Assembly (NCBI GenBank): GCA_030248195.1 | Contig: JASAND010020809.1 | Span: forward strand, 62,001-126,000 | Reading direction: 5' to 3' | DNA: 64,000 bases | Origin: Trissonchulus latispiculum | Lineage: Eukaryota > Nematoda > Enoplea > Enoplida > Ironidae | Program-made: the position numbers and the translations under genes | In this document: positions 44,421-55,886 of the stretch, in pieces | Layout of the letters: each line of letters starts with the position of its first letter | Position numbering within the stretch: the first letter of the stretch is position 1 | The notes under the pieces: generated by a model | The model's input: the letters and a program-made list of their open reading frames with translations, nothing else | The model's database searches: none | Told to the model about the DNA's origin: nothing

Positions 44421-45258
44421 ACGAATTTCACTAAAAGTTCGATGTTGGAAAAGCTAGCTAGTCTTGTGCCACATAATAGTATTAGGTTTAGTGTAAAATA
44501 GTTTAAAGTTTGAAAGCATTCCATGCAGCGTAGCGTCCTGTGGAGCCATCAGAAGTTGGTGTTATCGGTCCAAAGCTCGACATGACACGTACACAAACTT
44601 GGCCTCGCCCTGGTCGCTATGTGCAAGGCACGGTACCAAAATTTTCAGGAATTAGTTCTGACATGTAGTGCTTTGATATCGTGTAAAATAATCTCTAGAC
44701 CATTGCCTACTTTTCTGTGCTATACGATCAAAGTGCGAAAAATTGGGTGTTGTAGGTCTATACGGGTGGAGGTTAACTAACTTCTAATGAGCTGTGGTTT
44801 ACCAAATGAGCCAAACTTTGCTGCAATTAATACTCCAAGTATCTGTCTTAACTTTGGCATAAATGACGTGATTTCGTTAATCCCTGCGTTCACAGTGCTG
44901 GATTATATTATCGATATTGTCGCTGTCATTTGGTGCCATTTCGAAGATGTGAGCCAATTACTCCAAAGTACTGTGGCAGAATCGGCTGAAACTTTGCACA
45001 CTACAGGCCAGTGAGTGTACCAAGATGTGCCGAAAGTTATGTCACTAAACCTCGCTCCAATGTTTAGAAATGCTAGATTGATTTCTCAAAGTATGGATGG
45101 CGATCGCTACTACCTGTTACTTAATAGTCAAGTCTGAGTGTTGCTTTGTGAATTTCAAGACCTGGGTCAAATTGACTCAGGGGAAAATTATTGAAAATAA
45201 TTTCTTGTGTCCAGAAGCAAGAATTTACTTGCGACTTTGACTTGTTTTTAGTTATATA

Positions 45259-45669
45259 AAGAGTACATAATGATAAGAGTATGACAAGCGTCACACTCTA
45301 TTCAGTGTAGCCCAAAACTATGCTATGCGCGCTATCGGCTGACCCCCCCCCACGAATTGACCCTCTCTCACACCGACCCTATATGGGTACATAGTCCCAA
45401 ACGGGGTCGCTCACTCGCTTAGCATGTTTTCTACATATACGTGTTAAACATACACGCTTAAACCCCCTCCCTATATTGGGCCCCTGTTAATTTCAGCGTG
45501 TAATTATGCAAATCAGTGAGCGACCCCCGTTTGGGCCACGTACCCATATAGGGGCGGTGTGAGAGGGAGTCAATTCGTGGGGGGGCAGCCGATACCGCGC
45601 ATAGCATAGTTTTGGCCTTCACTGCATAGAGTGTGACGCTTGTCATACTCTTATCATTATGTACTCTTG
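45259..45669. mobile_element. hAT-like palindromic MITE (copy 2)
   Basis: 411 bp. Terminal inverted repeats AAGAGTACATAATGATAAGAG and its complement. Flanks GTTATATA (45251-45258) and GTTATATC (45670-45677) match at 7 of 8. The core differs from copies 1 and 3: it has CCCTATATGGGTACATAG and CGGGGTCGCTCACTCGCTTA arms, so the interior is modular. Confidence 0.88.
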
Positions 45670-45677
45670 GTTATATC

Positions 45678-46027
45678 AAGAATACATAATAACTAAGAGT
45701 GTGACAAGCGTCAAGCTCTTAGTATTAGGCTTGTGGACATGATCTGCACGATAACGGCTGACCCCCCAAACAAATTAGACCCATCACTTCAAAGAAATTC
45801 GCACGCTATGCCTACGTTCTAAAGCTCAAAAACACAACTACTCAGTAGGTTCAATGTGCGTCTGTTGCAAGCTTCAGCACACAAGCATAGCGTGCGAATT
45901 TCTTTGAAGTGATGGGTCTAACTTGGGGGGGGGGTTCAGTCGTTATCGTGCAGATCATGTCCGCAAGCCTAATAACTAAGGGCTGTCACACCCTTGTCAC
46001 ACTCTTAGTTATTATATGTACTCTTGG
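45678..46027. mobile_element. hAT-like palindromic MITE (copy 3), directly abutting copy 2
   Basis: 350 bp. Flanked by exact GTTATATC (45670-45677 and 46028-46035); the left duplication is also the right duplication of copy 2. Its interior matches copy 1 closely (CACTTCAAAGAAATTCGCAC, CGCACGCTATGCCTACGTTC). Confidence 0.9.
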
Positions 46028-46152
46028 TTATATCAGAGAATTTTGTGAGATGTCACAAGAAGTCGTCGGACAGCAAGGCATTCTACGCTGTACACAGCTG
46101 TTTAAACAAGAGGGTGAGTCAAACCTGCACCTAACGGTCAAGACTCAAGTTA

Positions 46153-49100
46153 AGCCCGGTTCATACTTGTCTCTAAGTCCCTGTCTCTAGGTCTCTGTCT
46201 CTATGTCTCTGTCTCTGGACGGTTCATACCTGTCTCTGTCTTTTTTTCCTTTTGTCTCTAAGCTGTCCTTAAGAGTCTCTAAGCGAAGTTGAACAATGCT
46301 CAACTTTGCTGCCTGTCCTTAAGAGACAGCCAATCAGAATAACAAATATCACGTGAAAAGTCTCTGTTACTTGAATACTTTAAAGTAGCTGCATCTATAT
46401 CCAATTTGAAAATAAGTTTTTCACATAATATGGCATTAGGTGTTACCAAGACAATAAAAATGATATTGTATTGTTCCAATTTAAAATATTTACAAAGATT
46501 TTAACCACACCAAGTGACCAATAAAATTTGAATTTGTTGTCACGTGACTGAGTCTCTGTTCTTTTGTCCTTTTAAGTATGAACGCCTTGTCTCTATCAGT
46601 ATCGAGACAAAAGGACAGAGACGTATAGAGACAGAGACTCAGAGACAGAGACATAGGGCCTTTTCGTAAAAAGCGTAAACGGCTTAGCTTAAACGGCTTA
46701 GCTTAAAAGGCTTAAACGGCTTAAAAAATCCTTTTCATAAATAGTTGGCTTAAATGGCTTAAACGGCTTAAACGGCTTAGGCGGCTTAAACGGCTTAGCT
46801 TAAACTGCTTAATTTAAGCCGTTTAAGCCGGTTAAGCCGATTATTTCTGAAAAGGATTTTTAAGCCATTTAAGCTAAGCCGTTTAAGCTATGCCCTTTTA
46901 AGCCGTTTAAGCCTATTATTTATGAAAGCATTTTCACTATTAATAAAAGCGAATGCGGGCTTTCATTCTGCATGATTGTAGCTAATCTTCACTATTTATC
47001 TCTCAAGTTAAATTTGTCTTTATGACTATAGCAGACACAATAAATTGCTGTTGCATTCTGATAACTTTAATGTGTATAATCACATATGATTATTTAAGTA
47101 ACCCTGTTTTAAGATGAGGTCATGTTCGCGGTCGCGGTCGGTCAGTATGCCATCATGATTCGCTAATGGTATTCGTTAAAGGGGGTTGGTTTGGGTCAAA
47201 ATCGATAATTACGGATTTCGCACATTTTCGCAAACAGTAGAGGTGCATATGTTCTCAAAAACAAGATAATACATTAGAGTTCGAAATCAAACTGTGGCAG
47301 AGATATTCAGCCATAAAGTTGGAAAACTAGAAAATCACTGTGATTTGCCCTCCAAGGTCATGTTGCGACAGAACGGTAGCGAAATTTGGGTCAACTAATA
47401 TGGCAAATTAATTCTGTGGGTTGGCTAATATTTTAATGCCAAAACGACTCCGGAATATCCATCCATTACAGTACAGCTAACTGGCCCTCAAACTTTAACT
47501 TGCTCGAACTTTCAGATATTACATTTCAGACACATACTTCTATTAGAAAAGTTGTTCAGCGCTTCATTAGATATCGAGTGATACCAATTTGACTGTTTTT
47601 AGAAAATTCAAAAAGTGATAAATTTGAAACATATGAGATCAAAGGAAACAATAGGACAAAAAGTTCAACCATGAAGCATTTGTCATTACCACAATAGTTG
47701 GCAGATATTGAAAGACTTGTGTGCCATGTTTCGAATGGATAGAGTAAGAAATTATTTAAAAAACGTGAAAATTGTGGAAAATTACGATTACGATTACGAT
47801 AATTCGCACATTCTCTGGCAAGTTTTTTGAGGGCACTACAAGTGGTAAAAATTTGCGACTACTGTCTTACAAATTCTGTATATGCGCAGAGTGCTACTAT
47901 CTAAAAGCGATTTCTGTAGCTTTTCTCAGTCGTGCAGGAGAGACCGAAATAGTTTGCTGGCCCTGCTTTTCATGGTACAAAAAGCACCAATTTTCCAAAA
48001 TTTTGAAAAACCGCTAAAAAGCCTCTACTCAACAGAATTGTCCCAGAAGGGTTACTTGCACTCTATGGTATGTCCTAAACGTGTGTGCAATGTTGTCTCG
48101 CTGTATCTTGTATACAGCAAAACATTTTCTGCCACAAACTTTTAAACTTAACTTTTTCATTTTCCTATATTTAAAACATGTCAAGGTCACCTTTGAATGG
48201 CTCTACAGAACGATAGAAGTAATATTACGCAAAACGCTCTTATTTTGTTTTGCGGACTCGTTGGGACTGGAAGTATAAAATATGCAAAAATGAGCAAAAT
48301 CGGAGAAGTTCGAAAAATCGGCCAAAAAGCGACCCACCCCTAATTGCTGTTTAAGCCGAATCCAGACCTGCTTCACACACTTCATTCATTCGACAGGGCT
48401 TGCGTTGTTCCACGTGCCGATCTCAGTATTGGTCAAAAGGTTATAGTCGGCAACACAAAATAATTTCATTCACCGCAGAAATATAGTATCAGTTTAATTT
48501 TCAAGTTTCTGTTTCACTCCGTATTGTACCTACTGCCTTATTCACTTGTATAAGCTGAACTTGAAGATTAGTCAGCCTCTCCTAAACCACAAATCAACAG
48601 AATCGCAGCTTATAACCTTAAAATTGTCATGTCTAAAAAGAAAGACTTTTTCCAGTTTCAGTCCACGTTTCAGTATCTTTAGCTAACCTATTTTTCAGTT
48701 GCAAAGGCGACATAAATTTGCCAATATCAGTTCCTGCTCTCTTCCCAAATAAGCTTCAGTTTACATAGGTGTCGTTTTCACTAAACACTGAAACCTGCCT
48801 GCAGAAACTAGAAACAAGTTGCATTTTTTGCGTTTGAAGTTAAGTATATAGGGGCCAAATTATCTTAAATAGTCCTGTCGTTCTGGATGTGGAGTCCTCG
48901 GGTAGAAGAAGCGTTTGTCCGATATCTCCATCTCAATAATAATATCTTTAGCAGTAATCATGAAGACAGCGAGGTAAATTGAACGGCTATCAGCAAACAA
49001 ATAATACAAATAAAACAAATTGACGATTGACACTTTTGCTGGAAATGTCGACAGCTTTATGTGGATTACAAGGCTGGCGCATTCATTTGTAACCAGTAAA

Positions 49101-49725
49101 GATAGAGAATAACTTAAGTTGAGTCAACAAAAAGTATTTTTAAACTTTATAAAGCTGGTACAATACTGTATCGAGCAGTATAGACGACGATTATCAATTT
49201 GGGGCTACTTTTTAAATATTTAACTACAGTTAAAATTGTAGGACCATTGCCACTGGATTCTTCTCATTGTGAGCTTCAATTTGATATAAATAGTATTGAT
49301 GTACTCCGAATATTAAGAAAGTTACGTGCGTTTAAATTTGACTACTACCACGATTTAAGCCGTTTAAGCATGTGATTTTATACGGCTTAAAAAACAGTCA
49401 GTTTGCACTGCACTTTAAGCCCCCGGCTTAAACGGCTTAAACTATAACTATTTACGAAAAGGAGGTCGGCTTAAACGGCTTAATTTTAAGCCGCTACATT
49501 TTTAAGCCGATGTGCTTTTTATGAAAAGGATTCGGCTTAAAATTTAAGCCGATGGTTTTTTATGAAAAGGTCGGCTTCAACGGCTTAAATTTAAGCCGTT
49601 TAAGCCATTTAAGCCGTTTAAGCCGTTTAAGCCGAGGTACCTTTTCGTAAATAAATGCAAGTTTAAGCTAAGCCGTTTAAGCTCTTTTTGCGAAATGGCC
49701 CATAGAGACAAGTATGAACCGGGCT
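46153..49725. mobile_element. Outer GTCTCT-tiled MITE carrying a 3-kb nested insertion
   Basis: Terminal repeats AGCCCGGTTCATACTTGTCT and the exact complement, flanked by TTA (46150-46152 and 49726-49728). GTCTCT words are stacked behind the left end and GAGACA words before the insertion. About 520 bp when the inner element 46656-49701 is removed. TTA duplication fits PIF/Harbinger. Confidence 0.85.
46656..49701. mobile_element. Inner 3-kb element tiled with GGCTTAAACGGC
   Basis: Terminal repeats GGGCCTTTTCGTAAAAAG and GGGCCATTTCGCAAAAAG (16 of 18 match) inside an ATA duplication (46653-46655 and 49702-49704). More than a dozen GGCTTAAACGG/CCGTTTAAGCC words occupy 46676-46930 and again 49350-49690, mixed with internal copies of the end word (CCTTTTCATAAA). 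The core 46935-49340 is AT-rich with no convincing gene; a possible further inverted-repeat pair (GGGGGTTGGTTTGGGTC near 47180 and GACCCACCCC near 48330) hints at a third nested element. Confidence 0.85.
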
Positions 49726-49916
49726 TTACAGGACTCGAGATTCTCGAGCTTGGAAGCACGTCCAGCCAGAGCTCGGAATTGCATTATTGTGCTTCCTCTG
49801 ATTTCTACTTTTACATATGTGAAAATGGGTAAACTCGAGCAAGTTAGACTTTTTCGGCCACATAGTGGTCGCTCCTTACAGACGATTCATATATATATTA
49901 GTACTACAAGTAAATT

Positions 49917-50038
<122 letters not shown>

Positions 50039-51194
50039 CAACGGCGTTGTTGTTTACCTCAAGTATTGTAATTTAAACTACATACATAATCGGAAGCCTT
50101 CTCTTGAGTTGACCTTGACTTGACGACGGGCAAGCATCCGTTTATAGATTTTCGATGTCTTGAGAAAAATATAGGATATTCTGCCACTTGCCAGTGCTAT
50201 GCCTTGACCCGAACTTCGCTAAATACAGACAAATTCCATAGAAATTCTTGCAAGCTTGGTAATGCAAGTTACAATACTTGCACCTGTTAGTACTGCTTGT
50301 AGTTAAGTCTATATTATATACTTGAACTTAAGTTCAAGCTGACAGTGTTTCATAAAACGTTTTCTTCGACTTGGATGAAATTAGCTAAGCAAATATCAAT
50401 ACTTAAGAATTTGTAAGCGTAAATCTACATAAGTGTAAGTTTTCGCCTAGCTGCTCCTTAAGATTCGCTTACACTCTTTGAAAATTCACACAAACATATT
50501 TTTCTGCAACTTCCCTATACCGAACAACATTCGTATGCCGTGAGATATTCGACTATCAGTGGGCAAAGTTTGAAAACCGACAGTTTTAATCGCTCAATTT
50601 CCTAGAATGGTATTAGTTAAGCCTGTGTATTTAATAATTTTTATCAACAAATTCATTTATTTAACCATCTCCGACTCAGCTTATCAATGGGCTTAAAAAC
50701 TGTTTAGCGCAAAAATATTGCTTATTAAGTTTGCACTTTCTTTAGTGCTGTTTCTGACAGTTGACAGATAGAAAATATATAAAGTTTTGCGTGCCGCATG
50801 GGGTAAGACCATTTTCAATGAATTTTTACTTTTGGTTTCTTTACTAAATCTGCCCTGTACATACTTATACCCGCTCAGGAACAAGTTTAAGCGACAAAAA
50901 TGAATCCTAATAGAAATCAGTTGTTTAGTATGCCGGAATTGTGTGCTCCTGCGGTCGGAATTTCCAAGAATGCCGGGTCTTACAGTACGGTTGTATAGGG
51001 TGTTTATGATTGGTTCCACAAGTTTGGCAAAGTCAGAAAACACTGGAGATTACAAAATTATATGCTGAACATCACTAAGGGAAATGTTTTAGATGTTACC
51101 CCCTCAAAGCACATTCTTGCACTGTTAACAGTGGAATACACTTATTGTTATTTGTTATGTGTTCTTGCTAATATAAGCATTCATTTATTTTCAG

Positions 51195-54100
51195 CTCAAA
51201 CAACTATGATCTCTGGCATGGTGGGGTTCGGAAGGTGGAAGGAATATCAAAGTGGACAGCCGTCTTTTTTGTTATTGGTGAAATGGTTGGCGGCGGAGTT
51301 GTTGCCATGCCAGGAGCCATGCAGCATACAGGTACATTTATCCATTGTCTAGTGACAGATAGTTGAAATGGTCCAGCCAATTTTGGACGGTTATATTTTT
51401 CTACAGATTAAGCATTTTCATCAATATGTGACATTTCTCTAACAAAACAATGATTTTGAGGATGAAATATAATCGATTAGATGAATATAACGTTGTCGTC
51501 GACTTTATTCTGTCGTGAACCTGTATCTACACACATGTTTTAAGGTTGGTATGGTATTATCGTTTTGGTCTTGAGCGCCATTGTTTCCGGCATCACAGGA
51601 GTTCAGTTAGGATGGTGCTGGACAATAATGCAAGACATGTGGCCTGAGTATCGCCTCGATACCAGGCGCCCTTATCAAGCAATGGCTTATCGAGTTGGTG
51701 GAAATATTTTGAGGTTATACATTTCGTCTCATTCACGTAAACTGCTAGAAAATACCTTTGAGTTGAATAATTAAAGTAAACGGAAAGGAAAAATTAAGGG
51801 CTGAATTTAAGTTATGAAAGTCCAGCATTGTTCATGAAAACGAACGTTGGCTGCCAACGCAAACTGTTTTTTATTTGCTGCCTGTGGTGGTTTCTGTTTG
51901 CTGTGTATATATAACCACTTAGCTGAGTCGCAAATTCCATCTTGTCTAGTGCAAAGATTTATTATGTAGCACTGTTAGACGAATAGTATCTCCGATTCGA
52001 CAATATGTTCCTTTTAAATTTCACAAAAAAGTTTTATTGAAGGTAAATTAATTCAAATAACTGAAGCACTACATTCTCCATTCTATGCACTGGGTTATAA
52101 AAAATTAAAATTTAGAAATTCAAGTGTATTTAGTTCATTGAATCGCTCCCTTGGATCTCTTTCTCTATGACTCACTTTCATTCAACAAATTACAAATTGT
52201 ATTTTCAGCATATTCACTTCAATCTGCATTTTCATAACGCTGGCAGGAGCCGCTGTGGCCTACATGATTTTGGTGAGCCAGGAGATTGAGTATATTCTAA
52301 ATACGCTCGGTGTTGATTTTTCTTCGTGTTACCTCATGTTGATTTATTTTGGCTGTCTTCTTCCTTTTCTTATGCTTGGAACTCCTTCTGATTTTTGGTA
52401 AGTAAGTAGTAAGATGCACTTTGCGTTTATTTGAATTGATATTCGGAGGCTTGAATGTAAATGTTCTACCTAAGTTAGGGCATTACTGCCTTGTGATGCT
52501 GAGGTATATACTCTTAAATATTTAATCACTGACTTTTCAATGTAGTGAATGTTGCTAGAGGTCAGAAACACTAAACTGCAATAGGCTTCTAAATCTTTAG
52601 GCCTGCTGCTTATGGTGCAATGGGTTCTTCAACAATAGCTGCTGTGCTCGTTATTGTTGGCAGTCTTTTGGACTATACCAACTGGGCCAGGTCCGCCGAA
52701 TCTCCTGCGCTTAATTATACAACTACCATTAACTCATTGTCAACATCATTTGCCACTGCTGAATCTACCTATATTCCAGACTTATCGCTGGTACGGTGAC
52801 AAGTTTTTGGCAATTATTTGTACATTTGCTCAAATCAATTTGATCAAAATCTGCGGCTGTAAGTAGTACCTCAAGGTTTTGAGTAAGCGACAAAAATGGA
52901 CAAACATTGCAACGATTATGATTATCGTTAATAATGCTCTGTTAAGTTATTCAAAAGCTTTGTGTCTTCAACTTGAGACTTGGTGTCATATTCTTGTAGC
53001 TCTAAGTACAGGTGGCAGTGACAGCTGTTTGTATTCTAACGTTCATATTTGCTTGTATTTGCTAGATCGACTATTTTACAGAATGCTTTTAAGAATTCTA
53101 TGTGATGTTCGCAGCCATGTGCAATTGTAGGTAACGCATAGTCTCCCATTATTTGTTAGCTTCATTCTTGGATATGGAACAGTAACCTTCGGCTACGGGG
53201 GTCACAGTACTTTTCCAACTATGCAACACGACATGAGAAACCCTTCCGATTTCAATACATCAGTTTTGATTGCATATATTGGTATGAAGTGAAAATTCTC
53301 TTAGTAAAGTTAGTACAAACTACGATTGCCTACTACTTCTATTACTACACATGATGTCGTTCTTTAATTTTAATCAATTCTTTGATTTTTGATTAAAATT
53401 GATATTATATTTGGGAATGTGCTAAATCAACGTCAAACGGCAGTCTGTGAGCATGAGAGCCGGAATTAATAAACATTCAAATTTCAATAACAGTTCTTAA
53501 GCATACAGTTAGTTGTTGTAAGTTGTAACTACATATCTTAGCCTAGCTCAATTTGTGCATGTAGAACTGAATTTTTCAAGAATAAGATTTGTTGCAGTAA
53601 TATTTTGCATCTACACGCCAGTGGCCATAATTGGATATGTTGTTTATGGCGACTACTTGAGCGGAGACAACAATGGAAACATTACTGGCGCCATGCAAAT
53701 ACCAGGAATTTGTATAGCCATTTCTGCAATGATCATTATTCATATCGTTTGCAGCGCTTTAATAATTCTTAATCCGGTTAATCAAGATTTAGAGGAAGCT
53801 TTTCGTGTTAAACATAGTAAGGGCTTCCATATTTTTGCTATATTTGTTGTTGTTGATTTGGGTGGTCACTGTTGGCTTCCCATAAACGGCGGCCACTAGA
53901 TGAGGCCGCTCTCCTGGAGGTAGCCCAAAACCGCCTCCAGATCCAGTACCAGACAGGTTGATCGATTGCATAAACGTTGAATTATTGTTACAGTCAAAAA
54001 CTTGCTGATGATAAAATTGTGATTTTTCAGCTATCCAGTCGTAAAATCAAATCTAAAATCTAACACCAAGCAATTCTTATTCCCTTCAGAGTTTGGCATT

Positions 54101-55886
54101 GGTCGCATTCTCGTTCGGACTGGTCTACTTGCAGTCATTCTATTTGTCGCTGAATCAATACCTCAGTTCTCAGTGCTTTTGAGCTTAATTGGTTCCTCAA
54201 CCGTCACCCTTCTTACCTATGTTTTCCCTTGTTTGTTTCATTTAGTCCTCAAGGCCAAGCTTCGTAAGATGGTCAGGTAAAAGCTGATTATAATATTATT
54301 TTAATTTGATTCACAGATGATAGTAATAGTAATAGATGAGTGCGTGAATGAGTGGAAGAAGAGAGGTAGATTTGTTTCAAACGAATGCGTCAATTGAAGG
54401 TTTGGGTGTAAAAGCGTTAGCAGGTGTGTGAGTTAATCACAACCTACATTTCCAACGTTTTTTCAAATTTGTCATAAAACCGAACCTGAATTATGAGGAG
54501 GGATGAACAACCCTCATTTTAGGAACACATCAAAATTCCTCTCCAGGCACATGTAATTATGTATGTGTTTGCTGCAAAATAGTTTTAACTATGCCAGGAA
54601 ATGTTGACATCGAAATAAATGGTAAAATAAATGGTAAATAAAATTAGGTTACTATTCTTTATGTTTCAGAAAGCTACAACAGGAGTGTGAGAACGGAATT
54701 TCCACTTTGTCATTGCATAAGTGAATAATTCGTTCTGCAATGGTTGTTGTACTGAATGTGAATTTAAACAGAATTTTCAACTTTGTTCCAAACTCCTTCA
54801 ACTTAAACCGTTTTTCTGTCCTAACATATCGAAGATAAAGTATTAAAACTTGTTTGAATAAAGTTTGAGTTAAAGGTGGTAGTTTTTTCGATCGTCATCA
54901 CCGCATCACCGACTAATTCTTATGTTCACCCATTTCAGGTCCCATTTCATTTCACATTCCATAAGTTCGTTTGATTTGAAACTGCTCAATCTGTGCATGC
55001 TTAACTTTAGAACAGCAAATGCACAAAATAATAATTCTAATTAGTTTTGACGCAGTGTAGAATGCTGAAAGTTTACAAACATTTATTTTGAGAATGAGTA
55101 AATATCTGTAAGCGCTTTATGATCACTCAACTCAGTGATTCCACACTACGCTGGTTTGTTCATAGTGTCATTTTAACATTCCTTTAGAGTTAGATTTGTC
55201 GTATGTAGAAAACGGTGAGTTTACCGGCCGAATCGTTTATTGATATTCATCTGCTATTTGTAATGATAATGTCCGCTCCAAATTTGAGCTTTCCAGCTAC
55301 TACATAGTGTTTAATAACTAAAGGATAATTTTTCATCGCTGCCTTATCGTTTTCGTGTTCAGGACGTCATGTTTGGAGGATTGATTTAAAGCAAACGGAC
55401 AGTGTTCTAACCAGCATTCTGGTTTCGGTTTGAGGATACATAGTGTCTCCTAAAACCGGTGGTGGTCCAAAAAAAACTGGTTCCTCTATGCCCGCAAAGA
55501 TTATTCTTAGTAACTTTTAAGTTTTGTAAATTTAGGTATCCAGAGGCAGCTATTGGAAAATCATCTACCGTAATATTTAACGATTCCATAAATGAGTAAG
55601 CATAGTATTTATTTCAAAACTTGTCACTCAGTATAGTATTTCATTTTGAAGTGTCGAAGACGCAACGCTATTGCAAAAGTTTGAATTCTACTTATATTTG
55701 GTAACTGTGGTTTTATTTCCTTTTAGGTTCATTCGTTTAAAAGCTCGCTCCACTCATTTCTTGGAGTACCTGATGAACGGAATTGTTATTCTTATTGGTT
55801 TCTCAGCTGCGGTTGCTGGAACCTACTCTGCAGTCTCCACCATTGTGGAACATTTTTCACTCAAACCTCCCTGCTATTTAAGATAG
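51195..55886 (+). CDS. AAAP-family amino acid transporter, tandem copy A (ten exons, 5' end open)
   Basis: Proton- or sodium-coupled amino acid transporter of the AAAP superfamily (Aa_trans; SLC32/36/38 and AVT relatives). Exons 51195-51331, 51545-51713, 52209-52397, 52601-52790, 53131-53281, 53598-53816, 54090-54276, 54670-54720, 55536-55595 and 55727-55886 join in phase to 503 residues and stop TAG 55884-55886. Membrane segment 1 has FFVIGEMVGGGVVAMPGAMQ, typical of the substrate-binding helix. Others include GIIVLVLSAIVSGITGVQLG, SICIFITLAGAAVAYMIL, LMLIYFGCLLPFLMLG and FHLVLKAKLRKM. A variable Ser/Thr-rich loop with NYT follows exon 4. The first exon with the initiator was not found. ATTAAA (55941-55946) may be the poly(A) signal. 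The paralogue starts at 60075. Confidence 0.93.

Noticed and set aside
50290..50480. Another tiled MITE (GTGTTTCATAAAACG end, CTTAAG words)
   Set aside because: Only a left end could be seen; no matching right end or duplication was found.
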